DNA from: Roseomonas sp. E05 | GTDB lineage: Bacteria > Pseudomonadota > Alphaproteobacteria > Acetobacterales > Acetobacteraceae | Direction: 5' to 3' | Length of the DNA: 64,000 bases | NCBI RefSeq assembly: GCF_030063475.1 | Contig: NZ_JASIRT010000006.1 | Coordinates: 179,014 to 243,013 of the forward strand | Part shown: positions 1-8,715 of the stretch, one piece after another | How positions within the stretch are numbered: position 1 is the first letter of the stretch | Layout: each line of letters opens with the position of its first letter | Notes under the pieces: model-generated | What the model saw: only the letters and a program-made list of their open reading frames with translations | Databases searched by the model: none | What the model was told of the DNA's origin: nothing | Program-made: the position numbers and the translations under genes

Positions 1-631
1 GCCGGTGCAACTCCCCAAGGGTGGCAGGTGCGTGACGTTCGGCCACAGTCGACACCGTGAAGGGCAGGGAGTCCGGCCACTGCCAGTATCGATAGTAGAA
101 AAGGTCCTTGGCGCCGGGCAGCGCGGCGTCCTCGGTGACTTCGTCGCGGTTCAGGTAAACGAAGCCCAGACCCTGGCGCTCGCAGGCCGCGCGCATGGCG
201 GCGAGGCGCTTCTTGCGGCGCGCGTCCAGCTTGGCCAGCGGGTGGAGGATGGTCAGCGCGTAGGAGCGCGTCTCCTCATGCACGATGAAGTCGGGGATGA
301 ACTTGAAGTCCTTGCCTTCCCAGTGGACTTCGATGGCCTCGGCTGTGGAGGTCCAGCCCCGCACCTCGTGCCGGGCGTCCAAGAGGAACGCGGCGTCGCG
401 ATGGTGATAACTCCGCAGCCGTTCGTAGCGCTGCGCGCCCTTCGCAGGCGGGTAGTAGGTCGGGACCTGTGTCCGGGTCTTGGGTTGGTCCTGTTCCTCT
501 TCGTCCGGCTCCTCGCCCTTCTCTTGCTTGCTGGCAGTCTTGTCCTTAGCCTTCGCCTTGGGGGGCTTGGCCGAAAAGTGGGGGTTCCAGTTGCCGTGCG
601 TCGGCACTGCCCCCAATGCGAACTTGCGCAT
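1..631 (-). CDS. TnsA-like endonuclease-domain protein (partial, C-terminus off the left edge)
   Basis: Only the first 210 codons are inside the window; the gene starts at ATG 631-629 and runs off base 1. A charged, low-complexity N-terminus (about residues 25-50) leads into a region resembling the nuclease domain of Tn7-type TnsA: an FIPDF strand with Asp114, then a strand, a basic helix (KLDARRKKR) and a G-x-x-F-V-Y-L strand. In TnsA-like proteins the strand after PDF normally carries the catalytic lysine (E-V-K-P). Here it reads TILHP, with His130 in the Lys position, so the active site looks altered. Partners such as TnsB or TnsC would lie outside the window, so a role in transposition cannot be claimed. 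Alternative: another restriction-fold protein of island origin. Confidence 0.6.
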   Translation of the reverse strand, partial: MRKFALGAVPTHGNWNPHFSAKPPKAKAKDKTASKQEKGEEPDEEEQDQPKTRTQVPTYYPPAKGAQRYERLRSYHHRDAAFLLDARHEVRGWTSTAEAIEVHWEGKDFKFIPDFIVHEETRSYALTILHPLAKLDARRKKRLAAMRAACERQGLGFVYLNRDEVTEDAALPGAKDLFYYRYWQWPDSLPFTVSTVAERHAPATLGELHR

Positions 632-1004
632 CGTGGCTTCCAATCCTTTGGGCGTTCGGGATGCCGCCGATGGGCGGCGTCAGACGGCGCGGGAGCGGCG
701 TCTCAGGGCGGCGAGGCCGAACGCGGCCGGGAAAGCGGGAAGGAGACGGCGTGCGCGGCCACACCGCGCGCGGTGCGCCCATGCGGGCGCAAAGGACTTG
801 TGCTGGGGCATGACGTGCTCCGCGGTGAGGCCGGAAGAGCTGCAGGCGGGCACGACAACGTCGGCGCCGTGCCGTAAATCCTCAGTCTCTGGCTCTTCGC
901 ATGGCGGAGGTCATGGCTGCAGATACGCGCGGGCCAAGGCTTGGTTTCGCGTCCCTGGGCGTTTTCCATGAGCCGCGCGGGCCGTGTTCCTGCAAGCGGG
1001 TCCG
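632..1004. other. Intergenic region without a supported gene
   Basis: A 373-base gap lies between the stop of the FtsH-like gene and the start of the TnsA-like gene, both on the minus strand. Open frames here on either strand are arginine- and proline-rich compositional artefacts. It should hold the promoter of the TnsA-like gene, but I see no convincing -35/-10 pair or repeat. Confidence 0.5.
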
Positions 1005-3221
1005 TCATGGCCGCACCCTCCGGGGGCGGCGACCGGCGCCTGGCGGTCGGCAATCCTTCGCGGCCGCCTCGGACACCGAGACCAGGGCCTCGATCTCGGC
1101 GCCCGGCACCGTCTCCTTGGCGACCAGCAGGTCCGCCAAGCGGCAGATGGCCAGGCCGTGGCGCCGGACCACCGACCGCGTCTCGGCATAGGCGGCGTCC
1201 AGCATCTCGCCGACCCGGCGCGCGACGTCCGGCCGCGCCGCGAGCAGGGCGGGGACACCGGCCGCGTCCGGCAAGCCTCGCCAGACCAGGGCGCCGCCGC
1301 CCTTGTCGAGGCCGAGCGCGGTCACCGCCGCCGTCGCGAGGCGCGTCGCCGTGGCGAGGTCGCTCTCGGCGCCGCCGCCGCTCCCGGCCGATGCCTCGCC
1401 GAGCAGCTCCTCCTCGGCCGCCCGGCCCGCCAGCGCCTCGCGCAGCAATGTTGACAGGGCCGCGCGGGTGACCGTGGTCTGGCCATCGGCGGGCTCCGTC
1501 CAGAGCACCCGGCCCGCGCGGTCGCCCTGCGCCAGCACGCTGGCCGAGATCAGGGCGCCCGGCCTCCCCAGCGCCGCCACCACAGCGTGCCCGGCCTCGT
1601 GGATGGCCACGCGGCGCAGCACCTCTGGGGCCGGGCGCGACCCGTTGCCGCGCAGCTCCGCCTCCAGGTCTGCCAAGGTCGCCTCCCGCCGGTCGTGCCG
1701 CGCCCGCCGCCGCATGCCGCGGACCCAGCGCTCGGCCTCGGCGCCGGTGGACCCGAGGCCCAGCAGCGCGAGGCGCGACAGGTCGGCGCCGGGCAGGTCG
1801 CCGCCAAGGTGGTGGCGCAGGATGGCGGCCAGCGCCGCCTGGTCCGGCAGCGGCACCCCGATCAGGCGCTCCAGGCGGCCCGGACGCAGGATGGCCGGGT
1901 CGATGCGGCTGGCGTCGTTGCAGCAGCCCAGGACGACCACGCCGTCACGTGCGGCGGCGCCGTCCAGCTCCTCGAGGAAGGCGTTGACCACCTGGACCGA
2001 GTAGTCGCGGTCGTGGTGGCGGAAGGTGGTGCGGTTGCCGAAGCTGTCGATCTCGTCCACGAGCAGAATGCAGGGCGCCGCCTTGCGCGCGGCCTCGAAG
2101 GTCCCGCGCATGGCGCCCAGGGTCGTGCCGAGGTGGCCGTCCTTGGCACCCTGCCACTGCCCCAGGGAGCCGGTCACCAGCGGCACTCCGCACTGCGCGG
2201 CCAGCGCCCTGGCGAAGGTCGTCTTACCGGTGCCGGTGGGGCCGACCAGCACGGCGCCGCGGTCCACGTCGCGCCACGGCAGCGCGCCACCGGCGTAGTC
2301 GGCGAGGTCGCGCGCGACGTCCTTGCCCCAGCGCGTTGCCTCCTCCATCCCGTGCAGACCGTCGAGCGTCAGCGGGCGGACTGAGAGCCGCTGCGACGCC
2401 AGCTCTGCCAGCCGCCGGAGGTAGTCGTCGGCATCCTGGTGGGGCAGCCGGGCCAGCCACAGGTCGCCGACGGTGACCAGCCGCGCCACCTCCGGCGGTA
2501 CGGACGCGGTGACCGGCGCGGCACCGGTCAACATGGTCGCCGCCTCGGCCAGCGCGGCCGGATCCGGCGGGCCGACGGTCACCCTCGCCGTGGCGGCCCG
2601 CAGCAGATCGGATGGCAGGCAGCGGGCTGGCGCCGGGCTGAAGCCGTAGACCGGGCGCCCGCTGGCGACCATGGTGCGGACGGCGCCGTTGCCGTCCTCG
2701 GGGCGGTGCCAGCGGTCGGAGCCGTCGCGGCGGAACTCGGCCCAGCTCGGCTCAATCTTGCTGATCCGCCGGTATGGCCGGTCCTGGGCGTCGTCGCCGT
2801 CGAACGGTACCTCGTCCGTGCCCTGGATCAGCATGCGCCAGGTCTCGGCGACGGGGACGACCCACTCCGCGTCCGGCACCTCGACCACGAGGACCGCGCC
2901 CTGCTCCCGCGCCCTGCCGTGCAGGGTCGGGTCGGCCTCGAGCAGGCGCCGCACTATGGCGTATGCGGCGGCCTCAGCAGGGTCTTCCAGGCGCACCCGT
3001 GACGGCCGGTGCGCGGGCGGGGGCGTCGGCTGCCGCGCCTGCGGCGGGTTCGGACCGAGGTGGAACGGCTCGTCACCGATCTCCTCCTCGACGGCCTCGG
3101 CCAGTCCTTTGATGGCAAGGTCCAGCGCGTCGCCGGTGAGAGCGGCGGCGCCACCCATTCCGCCGGGCGGCAGGGCGGGTGAGGGGGCGGATGCGGAGGT
3201 GTTGGCGATGGGGCTCGGCAT
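1005..3221 (-). CDS. Soluble FtsH-like AAA+ ATPase with zinc metalloprotease domain
   Basis: The 738-residue protein combines an AAA+ ATPase and an M41-type metalloprotease, the architecture of FtsH. About 300 N-terminal residues are not recognisable. They precede the ATPase domain with Walker A GPTGTGKT (Lys333), Walker B ILLVDEID near residue 388 and a second-region-of-homology arginine stretch (ILRPGRLER). The peptidase motif HEAGH starts at His541. Unlike housekeeping FtsH there is no N-terminal membrane segment, so it should act in the cytosol as an ATP-dependent protease on unknown substrates. It starts 4 bases after the DUF6634 stop, so the two form an operon. Fold and activity class are well supported; the target and biological role are not known. 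Confidence 0.85.
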   Translation of the reverse strand: MPSPIANTSASAPSPALPPGGMGGAAALTGDALDLAIKGLAEAVEEEIGDEPFHLGPNPPQARQPTPPPAHRPSRVRLEDPAEAAAYAIVRRLLEADPTLHGRAREQGAVLVVEVPDAEWVVPVAETWRMLIQGTDEVPFDGDDAQDRPYRRISKIEPSWAEFRRDGSDRWHRPEDGNGAVRTMVASGRPVYGFSPAPARCLPSDLLRAATARVTVGPPDPAALAEAATMLTGAAPVTASVPPEVARLVTVGDLWLARLPHQDADDYLRRLAELASQRLSVRPLTLDGLHGMEEATRWGKDVARDLADYAGGALPWRDVDRGAVLVGPTGTGKTTFARALAAQCGVPLVTGSLGQWQGAKDGHLGTTLGAMRGTFEAARKAAPCILLVDEIDSFGNRTTFRHHDRDYSVQVVNAFLEELDGAAARDGVVVLGCCNDASRIDPAILRPGRLERLIGVPLPDQAALAAILRHHLGGDLPGADLSRLALLGLGSTGAEAERWVRGMRRRARHDRREATLADLEAELRGNGSRPAPEVLRRVAIHEAGHAVVAALGRPGALISASVLAQGDRAGRVLWTEPADGQTTVTRAALSTLLREALAGRAAEEELLGEASAGSGGGAESDLATATRLATAAVTALGLDKGGGALVWRGLPDAAGVPALLAARPDVARRVGEMLDAAYAETRSVVRRHGLAICRLADLLVAKETVPGAEIEALVSVSEAAAKDCRPPGAGRRPRRVRP

Positions 3222-3225
3222 CGTG

Positions 3226-3597
3226 TCACCGCAGGCCCAGGGAGCAGGTCCGGTCGGCGGGCGGCGGCACGACCGGCATGGGCGCGCGCGGGGCGCCGAG
3301 GCGGTAGAGGCGGTTCAACGTACGCGCCCAGCCCACGGTCGGCGCGAAGGCCCACAGGTCTGAGGTGCGGCAGAACGGGCCGTCCAGCAACGGATGGCCA
3401 GTGACGGCGCCGACGAGGCACAAGACCGGGCGCGAGGTCACGGCCCACCCCTCCAGCAGCGGCGCCTCCGACAGCTCCGCCGCCGACGGCATCCCGGTCG
3501 CCGCGAGCCGCCGCAGGTCCGCGGCCAGCGTTTCCAGCCTGCTGGCTTCCGCCTCGACGTCGCCGCGCACGGTTCCTCGTTCACCGATGATGAGCAT
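3226..3597 (-). CDS. DUF6634-like small protein
   Basis: A 123-residue protein, first gene of a two-gene operon with the FtsH-like protease (4-base spacing). I chose ATG 3597 over longer in-frame extensions because AGGAGG sits five bases upstream of it and the extension is a low-complexity arginine-rich stretch. A Leu-rich N-terminal helix is followed by a segment ending in GWARTLNRLYRLG, which matches my memory of the DUF6634 family; no function is known to me. No signal peptide or membrane segment is visible. The invariant pairing with a protease suggests an adaptor or substrate role, but that is only inference. Confidence 0.7.
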   Translation of the reverse strand: MLIIGERGTVRGDVEAEASRLETLAADLRRLAATGMPSAAELSEAPLLEGWAVTSRPVLCLVGAVTGHPLLDGPFCRTSDLWAFAPTVGWARTLNRLYRLGAPRAPMPVVPPPADRTCSLGLR

Positions 3598-4263
3598 GGT
3601 GCCTCCTGTCTCTGATGGGTGGTTGTCGGGGTGTTGGTGGCGGCCCGCGCGTGCGGTCGCCGGGCGCCCTATGCGGGCGCGGGGATGACGACCCAGTGCC
3701 CGTTTCCGCACCCGCCGACGTACCTCGCCTGGCCAGGGGGACCCGGTTCAGTCGCCTCGGGGAGGGGAAGGGCGGTCGTCATGCGCAGAACAGAAGCGGA
3801 ACATCTGGCCCGGCGCAATAGGCATGCGTTGGTGTGATTTGCCAGCAAAGGAGGCACCGGAGGTTGGCTTGCGAAGGCCCGCCAGTCCCTCAGGTGGCTG
3901 GATCTACCGTGCTGAATCCTTTCGGATTTCCTTGCAACATTGGGCTGGCGCAGGATGGCCATGGCATGTTTGCCGTGGCTGGCTGCCGATAGTCACGCCC
4001 GAAATATCGTAGGATCAGATACCTAACGCTAGGCGCCGAGCATGCCATTCCAGAGACCACGTACCGGAAGCCGATTAAACCACGGGGTTGAAAAAAGCAC
4101 TGAATAAACCGTGCCGAGGTGCCCGCCGTCATCTGGATGCGGCCTATAGCTCCGCAAATCGTGAACGGTTCGTCAGGGTGTTACAGCCACTGCCCGGCGG
4201 AGGTCTGGGGTTTGGCGATACTCTGCCTTCGCGGGTAGCGGAGTCAGCATTGGGAGTTGGCAC
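3598..4263. other. Long intergenic region, no supported gene
   Basis: A 666-base gap between two minus-strand genes. The segment around 3,830-4,140 is less GC-rich than its surroundings. The short open frames on both strands lack ribosome binding sites and family features. It probably contains the promoter of the DUF6634/protease operon and may be a scar of past insertions. Nothing else could be supported. Confidence 0.5.
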
Positions 4264-5739
4264 CTAACGCCGCCAGGATCCCTCTGAAGGCCGCTCCGGC
4301 ATGGTGTTCGGGTGGTGCAGGCTCCCGCGTGTCCCGTCGGCGAACCAGCCGAGCCATCGGTCGATGAAGTCCTCGAGGCTTTCCGAGGAGAACAGGGTGA
4401 ACGGCCAGGCCATCTGATACTCCGCCAGCCCGGTCCACAGCGCCTTCGCGGCTGCCTCGCCGGGCGGCAGGGAGAACGGCGCGAGCCGGGAACGCTGGCG
4501 TGAGAAAGGGCTCAGCATGAAGGCGGCCTCGTGCCAGCCGTACCGGCCTGCCTCCTTGATGTCGCCGAACCAGAGGGCGTGCGAGCGGCCGTCGTAGTCG
4601 TAGCGATTCGATGGCACCCGCACCTCAATGGAAGCCGCAGCAGCAACGTTGAAGCCGGGCGCCTCCCAGCCTTCCCACGGCTTCTCGGCCACGGCGACAA
4701 CGCCGCTCAAGGACAGGGTCGCCCCGTTGAGCGACGCGGACCAGCCGCCGTCCTGTGCAGGGCGGATGGTAGCTGTCGGAGCATCCGTCTTGATGGCGTC
4801 GCGCACCTGCTCGCTCAGCCGCCTGAAGGAAGCTTGCGCGTCGCGGACGAGGTCCCGGCGCCTGTCCGCATCTGAACGCGCGGATGACGCTTGGCGGGCT
4901 TCCTGGCCCATGCGTGCGACGTTTATCCCGTTTGCCTCACGCAGGCGGCTCCTGCCCTGGGAGGCCGGGACACGTTGGGCTGCCTCGAGGCGTGCGAGGA
5001 GGTTCGCGGGGCTGGGCCGGGTACCGGCCGACTTGTAGAGGCATTCTGCGATGACGGACGCCAGGGCAGTGGGGACTCCTGCCAGCGGCACCGGATCGGC
5101 GTGCAGGTGCTGCTCCCGGAAATCGTGCATGTCAGGCCCCGGGAAAGGGCGGGAGCCGGACAGGAGTTCCTGGGCGATGACGCCCAGGGCATACACGTCG
5201 GCCGCTCCGGTGGCACGCTCTCCCCTCCACCGCTCCGGGGCGGCGTACGCGAAGCTCATCGCGTACTTTAGGGTGTCCGGCGCCGTGGTCGCTTCGGCGT
5301 ACCGGGAGATGCCAAAATCTGCGAGGCACCACCTGCCTTCGAGAAGCAAGACGTTCTCTGGCTTCAGGTCACGGTGCACGACCTTGCCGTTCATGTCGGA
5401 TAGCGCCAGGGCGATGTCGGCCATCACGGCCAGCGCATCCTCAAGGGGCATCGTACCCCCGGCGTCCGTGATGTGCTGCCGCAATGACGCCTGCGCGCGC
5501 GGCATAATCAGAACCCAGTGGCCGTCGGTCTCACCGCTGTCGATGATGGGGACGACGTTCCGGATCCCGTCCAGGTCCGTGAACAGCATCTCGCGCTGGG
5601 CGCCCGACGCCTTTGAAACGAGCTTCGCCACGGCGGGGCCAACGTCCCCGGAGATGCACCGAGCCTCGAACACCTGCCCGAAGCCACCGGCCCCGATCCG
5701 ATCTCCCAGCATCCACTCGTGATTCAGGCGCAGCCGCAT
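4264..5739 (-). CDS. Serine/threonine protein kinase with unknown C-terminal domain
   Basis: The 491-residue protein begins with a complete Hanks-type kinase domain: glycine loop GAGGFGQV (near residues 16-23), ATP-binding Lys39 in VAKL, catalytic HRDLKPEN (Asp124), and DFG in LADFGIS. The frame is open far upstream, but ATG 5739 places the kinase at the usual N-terminus and has GGAG in front. After the kinase (about residue 265) come a charged linker and a C-terminal region of about 200 residues (from DRRRDLVRDAQ) that I do not recognise; it may sense a ligand or bind a substrate. No transmembrane helix or PASTA repeat is visible, so it is probably cytosolic. It stands alone in the island, without a phosphatase gene beside it. 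Confidence 0.85.
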   Translation of the reverse strand: MRLRLNHEWMLGDRIGAGGFGQVFEARCISGDVGPAVAKLVSKASGAQREMLFTDLDGIRNVVPIIDSGETDGHWVLIMPRAQASLRQHITDAGGTMPLEDALAVMADIALALSDMNGKVVHRDLKPENVLLLEGRWCLADFGISRYAEATTAPDTLKYAMSFAYAAPERWRGERATGAADVYALGVIAQELLSGSRPFPGPDMHDFREQHLHADPVPLAGVPTALASVIAECLYKSAGTRPSPANLLARLEAAQRVPASQGRSRLREANGINVARMGQEARQASSARSDADRRRDLVRDAQASFRRLSEQVRDAIKTDAPTATIRPAQDGGWSASLNGATLSLSGVVAVAEKPWEGWEAPGFNVAAAASIEVRVPSNRYDYDGRSHALWFGDIKEAGRYGWHEAAFMLSPFSRQRSRLAPFSLPPGEAAAKALWTGLAEYQMAWPFTLFSSESLEDFIDRWLGWFADGTRGSLHHPNTMPERPSEGSWRR

Positions 5740-5912
5740 CCTCGATCTCCAGCCGATGGCGGGGTGCATCATAGCGCGGCGCCTGCCGAAGGGGACCAGC
5801 CCGACCAAACCGGACCGGCTACGCCTCGCGGCACGTGTGGCGCGGCCCACCGGATCCAAGGATCCGGTGCCATGTTGGTGGTCGGAAGATCGCCAGCCGC
5901 TACGGCCTCCCG

Positions 5913-6239
5913 TCACCAGCCACGTTCGTAGCGCGGGCCATACCCCTGCTGATGCCGCCACGCCCGGCGTTGCTCGCGTTCCTGCTCGATGCGCCAGGCT
6001 TCGCGCCGCGCGGCCTCGGCGATGCGGGCCTCGTCCCGCTCCCGGCGCCACTCCCGCCACTGCTGGCGCCGCTCCCAGTTGCCATCGTACGGCCGCTGGT
6101 CCCAGTACTGCACAGTCTGCGCCACCGCTGGCGGCGCGGCGACGGAAGTGGCGGCTGGGGCAGCGGACGCGTTGTGCGCCGCCAGCGTGAGCAGGCTCCC
6201 TGTCATTGCGGCTGCTGCCGCCACTACGATCCGACGCAT
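5913..6239 (-). CDS. Small secreted Arg/Trp-rich protein of unknown function
   Basis: A 108-residue protein with a clear Sec signal peptide (MRRIVVAAAAAMTGSLL then an AxA-type site ending NASAAPAA). ATG 6239 is preceded by GGAGG at five bases, so the longer upstream frame is not used. The mature part has a short Ala/Pro segment followed by a helical stretch full of Arg, Glu, Gln and Trp (WERRQQWREWRRERDEARIAEA), ending YGPRYERGW. Such small periplasmic arginine-rich proteins are common and poorly characterised in alphaproteobacteria; I do not recognise the family. It is transcribed alone, between the kinase gene and the divergent CoiA-like gene. Confidence 0.7.
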   Translation of the reverse strand: MRRIVVAAAAAMTGSLLTLAAHNASAAPAATSVAAPPAVAQTVQYWDQRPYDGNWERRQQWREWRRERDEARIAEAARREAWRIEQEREQRRAWRHQQGYGPRYERGW

Positions 6240-6423
6240 CTGAACCTCCGGGGTGGGAACCTCGAGGCTGGCAAAGTCGCAGGACAGCTTGTCGGCTGTT
6301 GGGCTGAACGATGGCCGCCGCGAGGCAACCAAAGCCATCGCGGGGGCCGACCTGCTCGTCCGGCGGGGCTCCAAGCCAGCAAGTTGATGCTAAGCTGCAG
6401 CCTTCCTGAACCTCACCGGCGCC

Positions 6424-8385
6424 ATGGACGGACCAGCCAGCTGCCACCCTTCCACGCCGCCGCCCCCCGATGGGGACGGCACCAAGCTCCCCTACGGCCT
6501 CGCCGAGGACGGCCGCTTGGCGCATGTGTCGGAGGTGGCCTCGGGGTTGGGGTGCCGGTGCCGCTGCCCCGGCTGCGGCGAGCGGCTGGTGGCCCGCAAG
6601 GGTGCCATCAAGGTCCACCACTTCGCCCACCACGTGGACCGCGCCTGCGTCGGCGCCTGGGAGACCACCCTGCACCGGCTGGCCAAGGAGATCGTGCTGG
6701 AGGCCCGCGACATCCTTCTGCCGGACGCGGTGGCCGAGGTCGACGGCCTGCGCCACGACGTCGCCTTCGCCACCGTATTCCCCTACGAGGCGGCGGAGGC
6801 CGAGGTTAACATGGGTGGCCTGCGTCCCGATGCCATCATCCGCGGCCGGGGCAGGGAGCTGCTCCTCGAGTTCCACGTCCGCCATCCCTGCGGCCCCGAG
6901 AAGCTAGTCCTCCTGCGGGAGCGGAACCTGCCCTCGGTCGAGATCGACCTCTCGCGTGTTCCCCGGCACGCGTCCCGTGCCGAGCACACCGAGCTGGTCT
7001 TGCGCGGGGCGCCACGCCACTGGCTGCACAACGCCAAGGTTGTCGCTGAGGAGGCGCGCCTGCGGCGCATCGCGGCGGAGCGGGCGGCAGTCGAAAAGCG
7101 GCGCTTGCAGCGGCTCCATGGCCGGATCGCCGACGAGGTGGCGGGCGCCTGGATTGAGCCCGCGAGTCCCGGCCATTCCAGCTGGCGCATCAGGGCCATC
7201 GACGCCGGTTTCGGCGGGTTCGTCGGCCGCAGCGTTCCCGGGGCCGGGTGCTTCTCGGTGGCGGCCGAGACGTGGCAGGCGGCCTTCCTGGACCATGTCG
7301 CGATCAGCGCCGCGGGCCACCTGGTGACGGGCGACGCCGCACTCCGAACCCTCCAGAAGCGGCAGATGCTCAAGGCGCCGTTCCAGATCCGGCGGAATTG
7401 GGAGCCGGAGCTGGTCGCGCACATCCAGGAGCGCGTGCCGGGCTTCCGCCCGCCCCACGAGGTCATCGGCGACTATGCCGACTGGCTGGCGGAGCGCGGC
7501 CTGCTGATGCGCGTCCGCCAGGGCTGGGTGGCCGCCCAGACCGTCGGGTGGGAAGCCAGGCAGCGGATGGAGGCGGCGAGTGAGGCGAGGCGCCGCCAAG
7601 GTGAACTCCAGGACAAGCTGGGCACCCTGCTGCGGGCGGCCGGGTTGCCCTGGACGGACACGGCAAGCTGGCTTGACAGGGCTGTCCCCGAGTTCGGTGT
7701 GGCGCCTCGTGTGCTGGCCGAGGAGGGCGGTGAGGGCTTCGAACGGCTCATGCGAAGGCTCGATGAGCTCGAGAGGATGGCCCAGCCGCACGCCAGCCCG
7801 TATGAGGGCGGCTTGCTGGGCCTGCCTCTGGAGGCGGTGCTGCTGAGGCGCCGGGACGAGGCGCGTGCCCGGCAGGAGGCCGCGCGCCTCGAGCGCGAGG
7901 AGTTCGCGCGGCAGGCTGCGGAACGCCGCCGCAAGGAGTCGGGGGACTTCGTTGCCACCCTGGTGCTGGACGCTGTTGCCCTGATGGGCGAGGACGCGGG
8001 CACGGCCTGGGTCAGGGAAGCGGTCGGCGCCGCAACCGGGCTGCCTTTCGACGAGGGCCGGTTCGCGCTGGACTGGCAGGCGAGGAACCGCATCAGCGAG
8101 GCGATGGCGGGTGAGCGAGGCCGCATCATGGCGGCCCGGGAAGCCGAGCGGCGCCGCCTGGACCGGGAGGCGGAGGCCGCCGCCGTTGTGGCAGGCTGCC
8201 GGAGCAGGCTGGAGGCGGATGTGATGGCCCGCTTCCCCGGTCAGCCGGACTGGGCGCACATGTGGCTGCGCGGCAAGCACCCCGCATTGGGCCGGTCGCC
8301 CTGGGAACAGTGCGTCGACGAACGGTCGCTCGAACGCTGCAGGAGCCTGCTCGATGCGGCGCGGCCCAAGGGCAGGCGGCGGTAA
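6424..8385 (+). CDS. CoiA-like competence/nuclease-domain protein
   Basis: The 653-residue protein starts with a CoiA-type module. A Cys cluster (Cys44, 46, 48, 51) forms a probable zinc knuckle, followed by LVARKG and a histidine motif HHFAHH (65-70). A nuclease-like core has RPD (Asp136) and LLLEFH (Glu149, His151). In restriction-fold nucleases the last position is usually Lys (E-x-K) or Gln; His here is notable. Residues from about 200 are long helices rich in Arg and Glu, probably coiled coil, with no family I recognise. CoiA in Streptococcus is needed for transformation, but in alphaproteobacterial islands such proteins stand alone and may act in DNA processing or defence. No competence genes are nearby. 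Confidence 0.75.
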   Translation: MDGPASCHPSTPPPPDGDGTKLPYGLAEDGRLAHVSEVASGLGCRCRCPGCGERLVARKGAIKVHHFAHHVDRACVGAWETTLHRLAKEIVLEARDILLPDAVAEVDGLRHDVAFATVFPYEAAEAEVNMGGLRPDAIIRGRGRELLLEFHVRHPCGPEKLVLLRERNLPSVEIDLSRVPRHASRAEHTELVLRGAPRHWLHNAKVVAEEARLRRIAAERAAVEKRRLQRLHGRIADEVAGAWIEPASPGHSSWRIRAIDAGFGGFVGRSVPGAGCFSVAAETWQAAFLDHVAISAAGHLVTGDAALRTLQKRQMLKAPFQIRRNWEPELVAHIQERVPGFRPPHEVIGDYADWLAERGLLMRVRQGWVAAQTVGWEARQRMEAASEARRRQGELQDKLGTLLRAAGLPWTDTASWLDRAVPEFGVAPRVLAEEGGEGFERLMRRLDELERMAQPHASPYEGGLLGLPLEAVLLRRRDEARARQEAARLEREEFARQAAERRRKESGDFVATLVLDAVALMGEDAGTAWVREAVGAATGLPFDEGRFALDWQARNRISEAMAGERGRIMAAREAERRRLDREAEAAAVVAGCRSRLEADVMARFPGQPDWAHMWLRGKHPALGRSPWEQCVDERSLERCRSLLDAARPKGRRR

Positions 8386-8487
8386 GGTGATCGGCACGGG
8401 CCGATAGCTTGGAGGGCTCCATTACCAGCCCTTATGACCGAAAATGGGGGCACGCTGGACCGTCGTGGCAGGTCAGGAGGACAACAG

Positions 8488-8715
8488 ATGATCGATCCCA
8501 CATCCGAGATGGCTCGCCTCGTGGAGAGGGCGAGGCCGTACGTTCCGCAGAGGATTACGCTGGGAACTATCGTGCTTGAGGGTGCCGCACCTCGCCTCGC
8601 TTGCGTCTCAGTCGAGCAGCATCCCGATCAGGACGGGGACCACGTGCGGCGGCAAGATGATGTCGAAGGTGCCGCCTTCGTGAAGCCGTCCAGAGACGAG
8701 GACGAGATTGTTTGA
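8488..8715 (+). CDS. Small hypothetical ORF overlapping a convergent gene
   Basis: A 75-codon frame starting at ATG 8488 with a strong AGGAGG seven bases upstream (8475-8480), the best Shine-Dalgarno sequence in this part of the window. The first 30 residues (MIDPTSEMARLVERARPYV) look protein-like. The last third overlaps the 3' end of the convergent gene 8608-9105 by about 108 bases and is low in hydrophobic residues, so the reading frame may be a truncated gene whose end was replaced. No family recognised. It is kept at low confidence because of the ribosome binding site. Confidence 0.3.
   Translation: MIDPTSEMARLVERARPYVPQRITLGTIVLEGAAPRLACVSVEQHPDQDGDHVRRQDDVEGAAFVKPSRDEDEIV

Noticed and set aside
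3890..4132. 80-codon minus-strand frame in the long gap
   Set aside because: No ribosome binding site, unusual Cys/Phe/Arg-rich composition, no family features.
5740..6885. Long N-terminal extension of the kinase frame
   Set aside because: It overlaps the secreted-protein and CoiA-like genes and has no kinase-related sequence; ATG 5739 gives a canonical kinase N-terminus.
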